A stretch of DNA of 56,131 nucleotides from JAJFTV01 sp036825755 (GCA_036825755.1 DAISXR010000013.1:1-56131); one strand, 5' to 3'; positions 7,985 through 15,577 are shown, counted from the first letter of the stretch. The notes: generated by a model from the sequence alone, not told the origin. Program-made: numbers and translations.

Positions 7985-8851
7985 TTATTTGAACAATTCT
8001 TTGAACGCAGTTTCAGCCTGGTCTACGGTTACGGGATACATGCCGTTCATCTGGATGAGACCTGCTTTTTCCAGACGGTTGGCATATTCAGTCACCTGTG
8101 GAGTTCGTAATCCGAGTTCCTTAATTGTATCGACCTTGCTAAAAACTTCCTGGGGAGTACCGTTGAGAACAATTTCGCCTTTGTTCATCACGATCACACG
8201 ATCCGCATAGGCAGCCATCACCTCAACCTCATGCTCTGCCATAATCACGGTCATATTGCGTTCCTTGTTCAGCTTTGCGGCCACCGCAAAGATCTCTTCC
8301 TTGCCGATGGGGTCCACATTGGAGGTGGGCTCATCCATCACCAAAATACCGGGGTGCATGGCCAGCGCGGATGCGATGGAAAGCCGCTGCTGCTGCCCGC
8401 CCGACAGGCCAAAAGGAGAGCGTTCTTCAAGCCCGCTCAATCCCACAATGCCGAGTACCTCTTTGATACGGGCCAGCATATCCGGGTACGACACACCCAG
8501 GTTTTCAAGCCCAAGCGCGATTTCCTCGGCCACCGACATCTGGCTGAGCTGAAATTCAGGGTTGTCAAACACCATTCCAACATGTTTGGCCATTTCACGC
8601 ACCGGGGTATCATAGGTATCCAGCCCGTTGATGAAGACCTCCCCCTCAAAATCTCCGGAGATCATGTTGGGGATCACGCCGTTGATGCATAACTGCAAAG
8701 TGGTCTTCCCGGCTCCATTCAAACCCAGCAGGGCTACATACTCTCCCTCATAAATGGAGAGATTGATATCTTTCAGCGCTGGCAGGTTGCCCTCACCGGC
8801 ATAGGTGAAGCTCACATTCTTGAACTCGATGACAGGTTGTTTTGCATCCAT
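7985..8851 (-). CDS. ecfA1: ECF transporter ATPase 1
   Basis: 288 residues with all canonical ABC motifs: Walker A GLNGAGKTTL (43-52), Q-loop FDNP, signature LSGGQQQR (149-156), Walker B ILVMDEPTSNVD and H-loop AEHE. It pairs with the neighbouring degenerate ATPase to drive the ECF complex. A stem-loop followed by a T run lies just upstream (8863-8899), between this gene and the small membrane protein. It may set the ratio of ATPases to S component. Confidence 0.92.
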   Translation of the reverse strand: MDAKQPVIEFKNVSFTYAGEGNLPALKDINLSIYEGEYVALLGLNGAGKTTLQLCINGVIPNMISGDFEGEVFINGLDTYDTPVREMAKHVGMVFDNPEFQLSQMSVAEEIALGLENLGVSYPDMLARIKEVLGIVGLSGLEERSPFGLSGGQQQRLSIASALAMHPGILVMDEPTSNVDPIGKEEIFAVAAKLNKERNMTVIMAEHEVEVMAAYADRVIVMNKGEIVLNGTPQEVFSKVDTIKELGLRTPQVTEYANRLEKAGLIQMNGMYPVTVDQAETAFKELFK

Positions 8852-8862
8852 TTGAATACCTC

Positions 8863-8899
8863 AAAAATGGCGAGAGCCAAACAATCAACTCTCGCCATT
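8863..8899 (-). terminator. Intra-operon terminator-like hairpin
   Basis: Read on the minus strand, AATGGCGAGAG and CTCTCGCCATT form a perfect 11-bp stem around a 12-nt loop, followed by TTTT. It sits between the small membrane protein gene and ecfA1, inside the presumed operon. A leaky terminator or a 3'-end-protecting processing site would both give more S component than ATPase. Confidence 0.6.
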
Positions 8900-8973
8900 C
8901 ATTCTGGATTACCCCGAAAAGCTGTATGTTTGATCTGACAAGGCTAATCAGCCGATCGGTTGTTCTGAATTGA

Positions 8974-9210
8974 TTATTCTTCCTCTTCGTCTTTGAATTT
9001 GGCCATGATCACTGCGATGCCAGCCAGAATCACGAAGATGGAGAGAACATATACTGCACCCAAAAGGATGGCAAAAGCATCGCTTGAGATGAAATCAAGA
9101 TCTGCGATTTGCTGGGAGAAGCTGGGGAGCAGCAGAAGCAGCAAACCAAGGCCAACGATGCCGGCTCCCAACCCTTCCTTTGATCCAACAGTTGCAGGTT
9201 TTTTCGCCAT
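8974..9210 (-). CDS. Small two-helix membrane protein in ECF operon
   Basis: 78 residues. A basic N-terminus (MAKKPATVGSKEG) is followed by two hydrophobic helices at about 16-31 and 47-70 and an acidic tail, KDEEEE. I do not recognise a family. Its place between the S component gene and the ATPase genes, on the same strand with short spacers, suggests an accessory subunit of the transporter. AGGAG lies ahead of the ATG. Confidence 0.75.
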   Translation of the reverse strand: MAKKPATVGSKEGLGAGIVGLGLLLLLLPSFSQQIADLDFISSDAFAILLGAVYVLSIFVILAGIAVIMAKFKDEEEE

Positions 9211-9235
9211 GTTATATTCTCCTTATCTGGTTATG

Positions 9236-9925
9236 CTATGCAGCCACAAATGTGTAGATGATGACGATCGCAACACCGATCAGCACACCAATCAGCGGGA
9301 TGATAATCTTGTTCAAGCCCTGGGCCTTGGGGAGCTTGAGGTTTTCGGTCAGATTGGCGGGCAGTGCTTCGATGATGGCGAGGGCAACATAACCGGCAAT
9401 GATCTTATCGGCAAGCGAAACCAGGATGTTTGATTTGAAAACAGCGGTAATCAACTGGTCGCCCATGCCTACGAACGCGGCTGTCATCATGTCAGCAAAG
9501 TGACCGGTGGCGCCGCCGAATACAAACACGTAGATCGGTACGGCAGTGATGGTAACAAAAAGAGCAACCAGCATGTTGACCAGGAAGAAGCTCCACTGTT
9601 TGCGCATCCAGCCCCACTGGTGAGCATAACCCCAGACCAGAGCGCCAATCACGTTACAGGCTGCAAATGGGAGATTGATAGGTCCGCTGATGAATGAGCT
9701 GACAATGTTGGTGATAGCGCCGACCAAAGCACCCCACCAGGGGCCTAACACAATCGCTACCACAGCGGTACCGATCATGTCCAGAAAGATGGGCAGTTTC
9801 AGAACGGTGTTGATGTATCCGCCAACAATATTTAAGGCTGCCGCGACAGGGACAAGTGCGACCACGTAGGTCAGCGGAATTCTCTTGGCTCGTTTCTTGG
9901 CAACGACTTTTGCTTCAGATGCCAT
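9236..9925 (-). CDS. ECF transporter S component (substrate-binding membrane protein)
   Basis: 229 residues with about six membrane helices. The pattern LPIFLDMIGTAVVAIVLGPW followed by GALVGAITN is typical of ECF S components, the integral proteins that bind the small substrate. The second ATG (9925) is preferred over 9931, because AAGGAGA lies 7 nt from it but touches the first. The protein has an 18-residue basic cytosolic head. The family does not reveal the ligand. The operon partners (uridine phosphorylases, PfkB kinase) point to a nucleoside, which is inference only. Confidence 0.85.
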   Translation of the reverse strand: MASEAKVVAKKRAKRIPLTYVVALVPVAAALNIVGGYINTVLKLPIFLDMIGTAVVAIVLGPWWGALVGAITNIVSSFISGPINLPFAACNVIGALVWGYAHQWGWMRKQWSFFLVNMLVALFVTITAVPIYVFVFGGATGHFADMMTAAFVGMGDQLITAVFKSNILVSLADKIIAGYVALAIIEALPANLTENLKLPKAQGLNKIIIPLIGVLIGVAIVIIYTFVAA

Positions 9926-10024
9926 ATTCATTCTCCTTGTTAATTTTTTGAAAAAATAAGATCGATGAAATCTGCCAACTCACTTGCCGTTTGTATCTAT
10001 CTCTTTCTTCCTGCCTCCTTCCCG

Positions 10025-10038
10025 GTGTATCGATACAC
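10025..10038. promoter_or_regulatory. Perfect 14-bp palindrome, candidate operator of ECF operon
   Basis: GTGTATCGATACAC is fully self-complementary. It lies 100 bp upstream of the S-component start. Length and symmetry fit a dimeric helix-turn-helix repressor site. No regulator gene is adjacent. Confidence 0.45.
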
Positions 10039-10128
10039 GCTACTATTTGTAAGTAATAACACCCTGTACATTGCAGGGGTTACTTCCAGATATTGGTCTT
10101 TGCCCGGCAGATAGATTGGCCTGGGCTA

Positions 10129-10157
10129 TAAAAAACAAACCCAATGAAAGGGTCTGT
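10129..10157 (-). terminator. Intrinsic terminator in ECF operon leader (attenuator candidate)
   Basis: On the minus strand ACAGACCC and GGGTTTGT form an 8-bp stem with one G-U pair and a 7-nt loop, followed by at least five U. It points toward the ECF operon and lies about 200 bp before its first codon, with no gene upstream that it could be ending. Confidence 0.6.
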
Positions 10158-10510
10158 TCAGGAAATTCACAGCTTTGAAGAAAAGACGAGTTTAATAAGG
10201 CCCCCATGCCTGACCACGGGAGACTCTTGTAAAACAAATAGCAAGTGACGATCCGCAATCAAAACCATTCTTGTTTCCAGCCTGTAAGAGATTTATGTAG
10301 ATTTTATCATATATTGTATGACAATAGCAATGAACAAATGCCGGTACAACCGTGCGGTCTTGTGAATTCGGGCTATCCTGTCTGAGAAAGGGATAAGAAA
10401 TTCGTTCTTCCACTGGAACGGGCGTGAATTATGCACTGTACAGGATGGGAATTGTGCCATGGTGAGCCCTGCCCCGGCCACCTTCTTTTTGATGTATGGA
10501 GGAATACAGC

Positions 10511-11209
10511 ATGGCGAACGATAAAAGTACATTTCAACAGGCGGTGGATCTGGCGTTGAGAGGCAACTGGCCTGAAGCTCGCCGGCTCTTGCAGCGCATT
10601 GTTGAGCAAAAAAATGACGACGATCAGGTATGGTTATGGCTGGCCGACAGCTATACCGCCGATGAAGCCAGACTGGCGATTTTGCAGTACGGTTTGCGCC
10701 GGCACCCTGACAGCGACCATTTGATGCAGGCCCTGGAACTGCAATTGGAAAAGATGAATAATGCCGCGGCCGCTGAGGCTGCCCGGGCTGCCCAGCACAC
10801 GGATGAACCGGAAATCACCGGTTCAGAGGTTGAGGATTCCCCGGAAACAGAAGTGACATCCGCAGAGGTGGGGCCTGTTGAAAACGACGAAGAACAGCCT
10901 CCGCAGGAGATCGAAACGCTTCAAGTGGCGGAGACTGCCGAGGAACAGCAGGCCGAGAGGCGCTGGGATGTGGATGACGAAATCCACCCGGAAAGCAAGC
11001 CCGAGGCTGAACCTGAGAATCCTCCTGAAAACCTGACCGGAGAAACCCGGCCGGAAGAAGAACCATCGCCTCTCACAGCCCCGGAAACCCTGCAGACATC
11101 CATCCCTGCAGGCAGCGCAAATGCCAGGCCGTTGCGACAGGTGATCATCACCGCCGCCGTGATTGTTTTGATTATCCTGCTGGCATATGTGGTCACCAGA
11201 ATCTGGTGA
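10511..11209 (+). CDS. TPR-like protein with acidic linker and C-terminal membrane anchor
   Basis: 232 residues. Residues 5-80 form helical repeats of the tetratricopeptide kind (FQQAVDLALRGNWPEARRLL, then DDQVWLWLAD) that are common in Chloroflexota. Residues about 90-205 are a Glu/Pro-rich low-complexity linker. Residues 210-230 are a single hydrophobic helix (VIITAAVIVLIILLAYVV) ending TRIW. No signal peptide is present, so it is tail-anchored with the TPR part in the cytoplasm. The start at 10511 has GGAGGA 7 nt upstream. A scaffold role is likely for the fold, but the partner is unknown. The last codons seed a tandem repeat. Confidence 0.8.
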   Translation: MANDKSTFQQAVDLALRGNWPEARRLLQRIVEQKNDDDQVWLWLADSYTADEARLAILQYGLRRHPDSDHLMQALELQLEKMNNAAAAEAARAAQHTDEPEITGSEVEDSPETEVTSAEVGPVENDEEQPPQEIETLQVAETAEEQQAERRWDVDDEIHPESKPEAEPENPPENLTGETRPEEEPSPLTAPETLQTSIPAGSANARPLRQVIITAAVIVLIILLAYVVTRIW

Positions 11210-11270
11210 TCCAGAATCTGGTGATCCAGAATCTGGTGATCCAGAATCTGGTGATCCAGAATCTGGTAAC
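11196..11270. repeat. 15-bp tandem repeat, five copies, over a stop codon
   Basis: The unit CCAGAATCTGGTGAT occurs four times exactly, then a fifth time with AAC in the last three bases. The first copy is the last codons of the TPR gene including its TGA stop. Each exact unit holds the near-palindrome CCAGA-A-TCTGG and repeats the in-frame TGA. Slippage expansion is the simplest origin. Confidence 0.95.
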
Positions 11271-11299
11271 GTATCTGGAAAAACAGAACAGGAGCCCGA

Positions 11300-12274
11300 A
11301 TGTACATCGATATCCCCCTTGAAGAACTGAAAGTCTATCTGCCCGAGCGGCCTGAACCGCCGAATTTTGACGCTTTCTGGCAAAGTACCCTGCAGGAAGC
11401 CCGCCGTTTTCCGCTGGATGCGGTATTTCAACCGGTGGATTATGGTCTGGCGCTGCATGAAACCTTTGATGTTACGTTCAACGGGTACGCCGGACAGCCG
11501 ATCAAGGGCTGGTTGATACTGCCACGCCAGCGCAGCGGAAAACTTGCCTGCGTGGTGCAGTATATCGGTTACGGGGGAGGCAGGGGATTTCCGGTGGACT
11601 GGCTGTTGTGGAGCAGCGCGGGATACGCCTCATTTGTGATGGATACACGCGGCCAGGGCAGTGAATGGCTGCACGGGGATACCCCCGATGTGGAACCGGT
11701 CGGGTCTTCGCCGCAGTTTCCTGGCTTTATGACGCGCGGGGTTTTCCATCCCGAAACGTATTACTACCGCCGGTTGTATACAGACGCGGTCCGGGCGATT
11801 GAGGCAGCCTGCAGTCACCCCGCTGTGAACGCGGAGCGCATTGCGGTGAACGGCCGCAGCCAGGGCGGTGCACTGGCCCTGATTGTGAGCGGTCTGGCGC
11901 CGGAAGTGAAAGCTGTCATGCCCGAGGTGCCGTATCTGTGCAATATCCGGCACGCCACCGAGATCACCGATGAGATGCCGTATCAGGAGATCCCGCGCTT
12001 TTTACGCATGCACCGTGACCAGGTGGAAACCGTTTTTCACACCCTTTCCTATTTTGATGGGATGAACTTTGCCGTACGGGCTAAAGCTCCGGCGCTGTTT
12101 TCGATGGGTCTGATGGATGCCACCTGCCCGCCATCCACCGTGATGGCTGCTTACAACCATTACGCCGGTCCCAAAGACATCCGTATTTACCCCTACAATC
12201 ACCACGAGGGGGGAGGATCTCATCAGGATCTTGAGAATATCCGTTTTCTGCAAATGCTGTGGCATCAGAATTGA
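11300..12274 (+). CDS. Acetyl xylan esterase / cephalosporin-C deacetylase (CE7)
   Basis: 324 residues, the normal length of the carbohydrate esterase 7 family. An alpha/beta-hydrolase fold with DTRGQG near 115-120, the nucleophile elbow GRSQGG (Ser187), Asp273 in LMDATCPPST and His302 in NHHEGGG, the CE7 catalytic triad. The family removes acetyl groups from xylo-oligosaccharides and cephalosporin C, generally in the cytoplasm. No signal peptide is visible. AGGAG precedes the ATG. It lies 11 bp before (or overlaps) the ADP-ribosylglycohydrolase-fold gene, so the two probably act on the same glycan-derived substrate. Confidence 0.92.
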   Translation: MYIDIPLEELKVYLPERPEPPNFDAFWQSTLQEARRFPLDAVFQPVDYGLALHETFDVTFNGYAGQPIKGWLILPRQRSGKLACVVQYIGYGGGRGFPVDWLLWSSAGYASFVMDTRGQGSEWLHGDTPDVEPVGSSPQFPGFMTRGVFHPETYYYRRLYTDAVRAIEAACSHPAVNAERIAVNGRSQGGALALIVSGLAPEVKAVMPEVPYLCNIRHATEITDEMPYQEIPRFLRMHRDQVETVFHTLSYFDGMNFAVRAKAPALFSMGLMDATCPPSTVMAAYNHYAGPKDIRIYPYNHHEGGGSHQDLENIRFLQMLWHQN

Positions 12275-12285
12275 TTGAGCCGGTG

Positions 12286-14388
12286 ATGAAAGACCTGCCT
12301 GCTGATTATCTGGAGCGCGTCTACGCCGGTGTATTGGGCAAAATGGTGGGGGTTTATCTGGGCCGCCCAGTGGAAGGCTGGACGTACGAACGCATCATGG
12401 CCGAGGTGGGCGATGTCGATGGGTATATCAACCACCTCGTACCGGGAAATCCGCCGCTGGTGGTGACCGATGATGACCTGGCAGGCACTTTTGTCTTTCT
12501 GCGGGCGCTGCGCGAACATGGCTATGATGCTCATCTCACCCCCGCACAGATTGGGGATACCTGGCTGAACCAGTTGATCGAACCGAAGACCATCCTGTGG
12601 TGGGGCGGTTTGGGCTGTTCTACCGAGCACACCGCCTATTTGCGGCTGAAAGACGGCATCAAAGCGCCGGACAGCGGCTCGGCTACCCTGAACGGTAAAA
12701 TCATTTCCGAACAAATCGGGGCGCAAATATTTATCGATGGGTGGGCCATGCTGTGGCCTGGTGACCCGGAGCGCGCCGTGGATTGGGCTGGCCGTGCCGC
12801 CAGTGTGAGCCATGACGGCGAAGCGGTGTATGGGGCTCAGATGCTGGCAGCCATGGAAGCCCAGGCTTTCGTAGAGCAGGACATTGAAACCATAATTGAT
12901 ACTGGCCTGGCCTTGATCCCGCGTGATTCCATCCTGTACCGCATGATCCAGGATGTGCGCGGCTGGTATGCCGGTGAACCGGATTGGCACCGCACGCGCG
13001 CAAAGATCGCCCAGATGTACGGGTATGATCGCTACAAAGGTGTCTGCCACATGGTCCCAAACCATGCCGTCATCCTGCTGGGTTTGCTGTACGGGCAGGG
13101 TGATTTTCACCGCTCTATGCGGGTGGTGAACACCGCCGGCTGGGATACCGACTGCAACGCCGGCAACCTGGGCTGCCTGCTGGGCATCCGCGGCGGGCTG
13201 ACTGCCTTTACCGGCGGCCCGGACTGGTTGGGGCCACTGGCTGACCGGCTGTTTCTCGTTTCGGCGGAAGGCGGTGAGGCGGTCACCGACGCTCTGCGCT
13301 GCGCCGGTGAGGTCGTCAACACATCCCGGGCTGTGCGCGGTCTGCCGCTCTGGCAGCCAAAAGCCGGCGCCCGCTTTCACTTTGAGGCGCCCGGCTCGGT
13401 GCAGGGGTTCAGGGCAGAGACACCCGCCGGCGAATACGCTCATCTTCAAAATGTTGAGGGGCATAGCCGCTCCGGCAGCCGTTCTCTGGCGGTACGCTGG
13501 AAAGGCAGCCAGGTATCCTTATTGACTCCGGTTTTCATCCTGCCGGATGAACGCGAGATCTCCTGGTACGCATTTCTGGCATCGCCCGGTCTGTACGCCG
13601 GTCAGACCTTGCAAGCCGGTATTTCATCTGAACAGATCTGCCGGGCGCGGCTGGGGGTCAGGTACTATAACGGTCAGGATCAGCTCGAAGAGATGGCCGG
13701 TCCGGTGTGTGAACTGGTACCCGGCGTTTATCAAACCCTATCCTGGCAGGTACCGGATATGCACGGCCAGCCGCTGGTGGCAGCCGGCATTCTGCTGGAT
13801 TCTGGCGCAGAAGGCGGCGCTGTCTATCTCGACTGGATGGACTGGACCGGCGAACCGGATGTGCGGCTGGGCATCCCGGCTGGCGCCAATCCTGCTGCTG
13901 GTCAGCAGGCCATGTGGCGTCGCGCCTGGGTGAATGGCGTGAGCGATTGGAACACCTTCTTCCCGGAGGCCTATCGGCTCTCACAGAACCAGGGCAGGGG
14001 CCTGCTGATGCAGGGCTCACGCGGCTGGCGGAATTACCGGGTCAGCGTGTCCATTCGTTCCGCGCTGATGAAAACCGGCGGGGTGGCGGTACGGGTGCAG
14101 GGCATGCGTCGGTATTACGCTCTGCTGCTCACCGCACACCGTTCTGCTCGGCTGGTGAAGGTGAGGGATGAAGAACAGGTGCTGGTTGAAATTCCGTTTG
14201 ACTGGCAAGCCGAAACGGATTATCAAATCTCCCTTCAGGCACAGGACAATCGGTTGACAGGCTGGATCGACGGTAAGAAAGTGATCGATTTTGCGGATCC
14301 GCAGGATGAGTTGGAATGCGGAGGGACCGCGCTGGTCATCGAAGAGGGACACCTGGCCTGCGAGGAAGTGACAATTAACCCTATTTAA
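12286..14388 (+). CDS. ADP-ribosylglycohydrolase-fold protein with C-terminal carbohydrate-binding-like domains
   Basis: 700 residues. Residues 5-360 match the ADP-ribosylglycohydrolase (ARH/DraG) fold, with metal-binding TDDDLAGT (61-68) and NTAGWDTDCNAGNLG (about 279-293). The remaining part is rich in aromatic beta-strands (for example GTALVIEEGHLACEEV) and ends in a jelly-roll-like domain resembling the DUF1080/concanavalin-like sugar-binding fold. No signal peptide is present. Proteins of this build in glycan loci probably act on glycosides rather than ADP-ribose; that is inference from the CE7 neighbour. ATG 12286 follows the CE7 stop by 11 bp. A GTG at 12259 would overlap it, and neither has a strong ribosome site. 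Confidence 0.78.
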   Translation: MKDLPADYLERVYAGVLGKMVGVYLGRPVEGWTYERIMAEVGDVDGYINHLVPGNPPLVVTDDDLAGTFVFLRALREHGYDAHLTPAQIGDTWLNQLIEPKTILWWGGLGCSTEHTAYLRLKDGIKAPDSGSATLNGKIISEQIGAQIFIDGWAMLWPGDPERAVDWAGRAASVSHDGEAVYGAQMLAAMEAQAFVEQDIETIIDTGLALIPRDSILYRMIQDVRGWYAGEPDWHRTRAKIAQMYGYDRYKGVCHMVPNHAVILLGLLYGQGDFHRSMRVVNTAGWDTDCNAGNLGCLLGIRGGLTAFTGGPDWLGPLADRLFLVSAEGGEAVTDALRCAGEVVNTSRAVRGLPLWQPKAGARFHFEAPGSVQGFRAETPAGEYAHLQNVEGHSRSGSRSLAVRWKGSQVSLLTPVFILPDEREISWYAFLASPGLYAGQTLQAGISSEQICRARLGVRYYNGQDQLEEMAGPVCELVPGVYQTLSWQVPDMHGQPLVAAGILLDSGAEGGAVYLDWMDWTGEPDVRLGIPAGANPAAGQQAMWRRAWVNGVSDWNTFFPEAYRLSQNQGRGLLMQGSRGWRNYRVSVSIRSALMKTGGVAVRVQGMRRYYALLLTAHRSARLVKVRDEEQVLVEIPFDWQAETDYQISLQAQDNRLTGWIDGKKVIDFADPQDELECGGTALVIEEGHLACEEVTINPI

Positions 14389-14459
14389 TGTAAGCTGCGC
14401 TTTCCATGAGGGGCGCACAGGTTGATTCCTTACGAATACCTTACAAAACGACAGGGCGC

Positions 14460-14488
14460 TTGACTGGCCGGTAAGAAGAAGGTATATT
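14460..14488 (+). promoter_or_regulatory. Strong sigma-70 promoter upstream of c-di-GMP riboswitch
   Basis: TTGACT (14460-14465) and TATATT (14483-14488) are spaced by 17 bp. The start point would be near 14495, about 27 nt ahead of the riboswitch aptamer. Confidence 0.75.
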
Positions 14489-14521
14489 AGGCGTGAGAAA
14501 GTAGTAGTACCTTAAATAAGT

Positions 14522-14636
14522 TTCATCTATACCGATAAAGGCAAACCCGGTGAAAACCGGCGACGCAAAGCCATGGATCTAAGGTTGTTCTCCCTCCTGG
14601 AAGGACAGCGATGACAGCCAGGCCGCCGAAGATGGA
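14522..14636 (+). ncRNA. Cyclic di-GMP-I (GEMM) riboswitch
   Basis: The conserved aptamer string is present in order: GGCAAACC, a GAAA tetraloop-type hairpin (CCGG-TGAAAA-CCGG), GACGCAAAGCCA, GATCTAAGG, and the 3' side GATGACAGCCAGGCCGCCG. An outer helix CATCT / AGATG (14524-14528 with 14630-14634) closes it. These are the class I c-di-GMP aptamer hallmarks, including the GCAAAGCC segment that stacks on the ligand. The roughly 105 nt to the start codon hold a bulged stem (about 14630-14675) and further G/C-rich hairpins but no U tract, so control of translation seems more likely than termination. Confidence 0.9.
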
Positions 14637-14740
14637 TGTTTTGTTTTAACCCCCCAAACACCATCCGAAAGCATTTGACCCTGAGATAACCCGCAGGGCT
14701 ATTCCGGGGAAAGGCGTACCGCCGTGCAAGCCGGGACCTG

Positions 14741-15490
14741 ATGGAGTACATCTTGTCCCGAACCAATGTTCGTACAGTATCAGTCTTTTTAGTGGCAGCA
14801 TTTTTACTGGCTCTTAATGTTAAGCCTGCTGCTGCAAGTTACAACCAGCCCATTTCTCCTTCCGACCATGGAAATGGAGGAACCTGGGCAAATCTCATCA
14901 ATCGCAGTGATTACACTCCGGCTCAAAGAGTTCAACCGCTGGATTTAAACATTGCTGAACCCACCGCTGATCAGATGGCTGATCTGGCAGCCGCCGAATT
15001 GATGCAGTTTGCATCCGGCCTGAGCAGCGGGTATGCTACCCAGGTGACCGGTGTATTTGTGGATGATGTGCTGGCGTATCCGGTGGTGCAGCAGCCTTCC
15101 GGTTCAGCCGGTTTTGTTTCAACCGAAGACAACGTGGTGACGCAGTTTTCCACCGCCTCGCAGTTTGGCACCGTGGGTATCCTGGCGCATAACTTCCTGG
15201 CTGGTGTTTCCTTCTTCAATCTGTCTGTGGATCAGGATGTGTACGTGGTCTACGGTGACGGCTCTACCGATCATTATGTGATTAGCGGTATCCGCCGGTT
15301 TCAGGCCTTACAGCCTAATTCGGCTTACTCCGATTTTGTTGACCTGGATACCAATATCAGTTACTCGTCCACGGATGTATTTTATGAGGTGTATTCAAAC
15401 AGTGGCATGCTGGTGTTTCAAACCTGCATCGCAAACGAAGGCAGCAGCAGTTGGGGGCGCCTGTTCGTGATCGCTGAAAAGGTCTCGTAA
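14741..15490 (+). CDS. Secreted sortase-like protein under c-di-GMP riboswitch control
   Basis: 249 residues. A signal peptide (hydrophobic core about 12-26, cleavage near AAAS 30-33) leads to a beta-rich domain. His150 in GILAHN, Cys229 in LVFQTC and Arg240 in WGRLFVIAE have the order, spacing and local pattern of the sortase His-Cys-Arg triad. VYVVYGDGSTDHYVISGI matches the preceding strands. There is no C-terminal anchor, so the protein may be released or retained by an uncleaved signal. Start choice is open: ATG 14741 has a poor ribosome site, while in-frame TTG 14753 has GGAG 6 nt upstream. The sortase assignment comes from motif reading, not a search. Confidence 0.68.
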   Translation: MEYILSRTNVRTVSVFLVAAFLLALNVKPAAASYNQPISPSDHGNGGTWANLINRSDYTPAQRVQPLDLNIAEPTADQMADLAAAELMQFASGLSSGYATQVTGVFVDDVLAYPVVQQPSGSAGFVSTEDNVVTQFSTASQFGTVGILAHNFLAGVSFFNLSVDQDVYVVYGDGSTDHYVISGIRRFQALQPNSAYSDFVDLDTNISYSSTDVFYEVYSNSGMLVFQTCIANEGSSSWGRLFVIAEKVS

Positions 15491-15525
15491 TCTCCGAGGC
15501 TTGTTGCCTCTTCTCCTTTTATCCC

Positions 15526-15564
15526 GCTGCCGGTCCACCTTCATCTAATAATTGGTCCGGCAGC
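15526..15564. other. Stem-loop downstream of sortase-like gene
   Basis: GCTGCCGGTCCA and TGGTCCGGCAGC pair over 12 bp with one mismatch around a 15-nt loop. No U tract follows directly. It may be a first stop or RNA-stabilising structure before the terminator at 15578. Confidence 0.4.
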
Positions 15565-15577
15565 ATGCTTTAAAAAC

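Larger units (their letters stand above)
9926..10510. promoter_or_regulatory. 585-bp divergent control region of ECF operon and TPR gene
   Basis: No convincing gene is present. On the minus strand the region holds, in order of transcription: AT-rich sequence with TATGAT (about 10317-10300); about 150 nt of potentially structured leader; an intrinsic terminator (10157-10129); a perfect 14-bp palindrome (10025-10038); and the S-component ribosome site. On the plus strand I found no strong promoter for the TPR gene. Hydrophobic reading frames here lack ribosome sites and family similarity. Confidence 0.5.

Noticed and set aside
10043..10609. Several minus-strand reading frames of 70-79 residues in the ECF control region
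   Set aside because: They have no ribosome sites, overlap the terminator and palindrome, and show no codon or motif pattern of a real gene.
10921..11307. A minus-strand reading frame containing repeated IDHQ or DSGSP peptide units
   Set aside because: It is the reverse side of the 15-bp tandem repeat and the TPR gene, with no ribosome site and no family similarity.
14676..14750. CTGAGA followed by ACCTGAT downstream of the c-di-GMP aptamer suggested a TPP riboswitch
   Set aside because: The TPP consensus segments (ACCCTTTGAACCTGATCTGG and the GCG closing strand) are missing. The region fits an expression platform of the upstream riboswitch.
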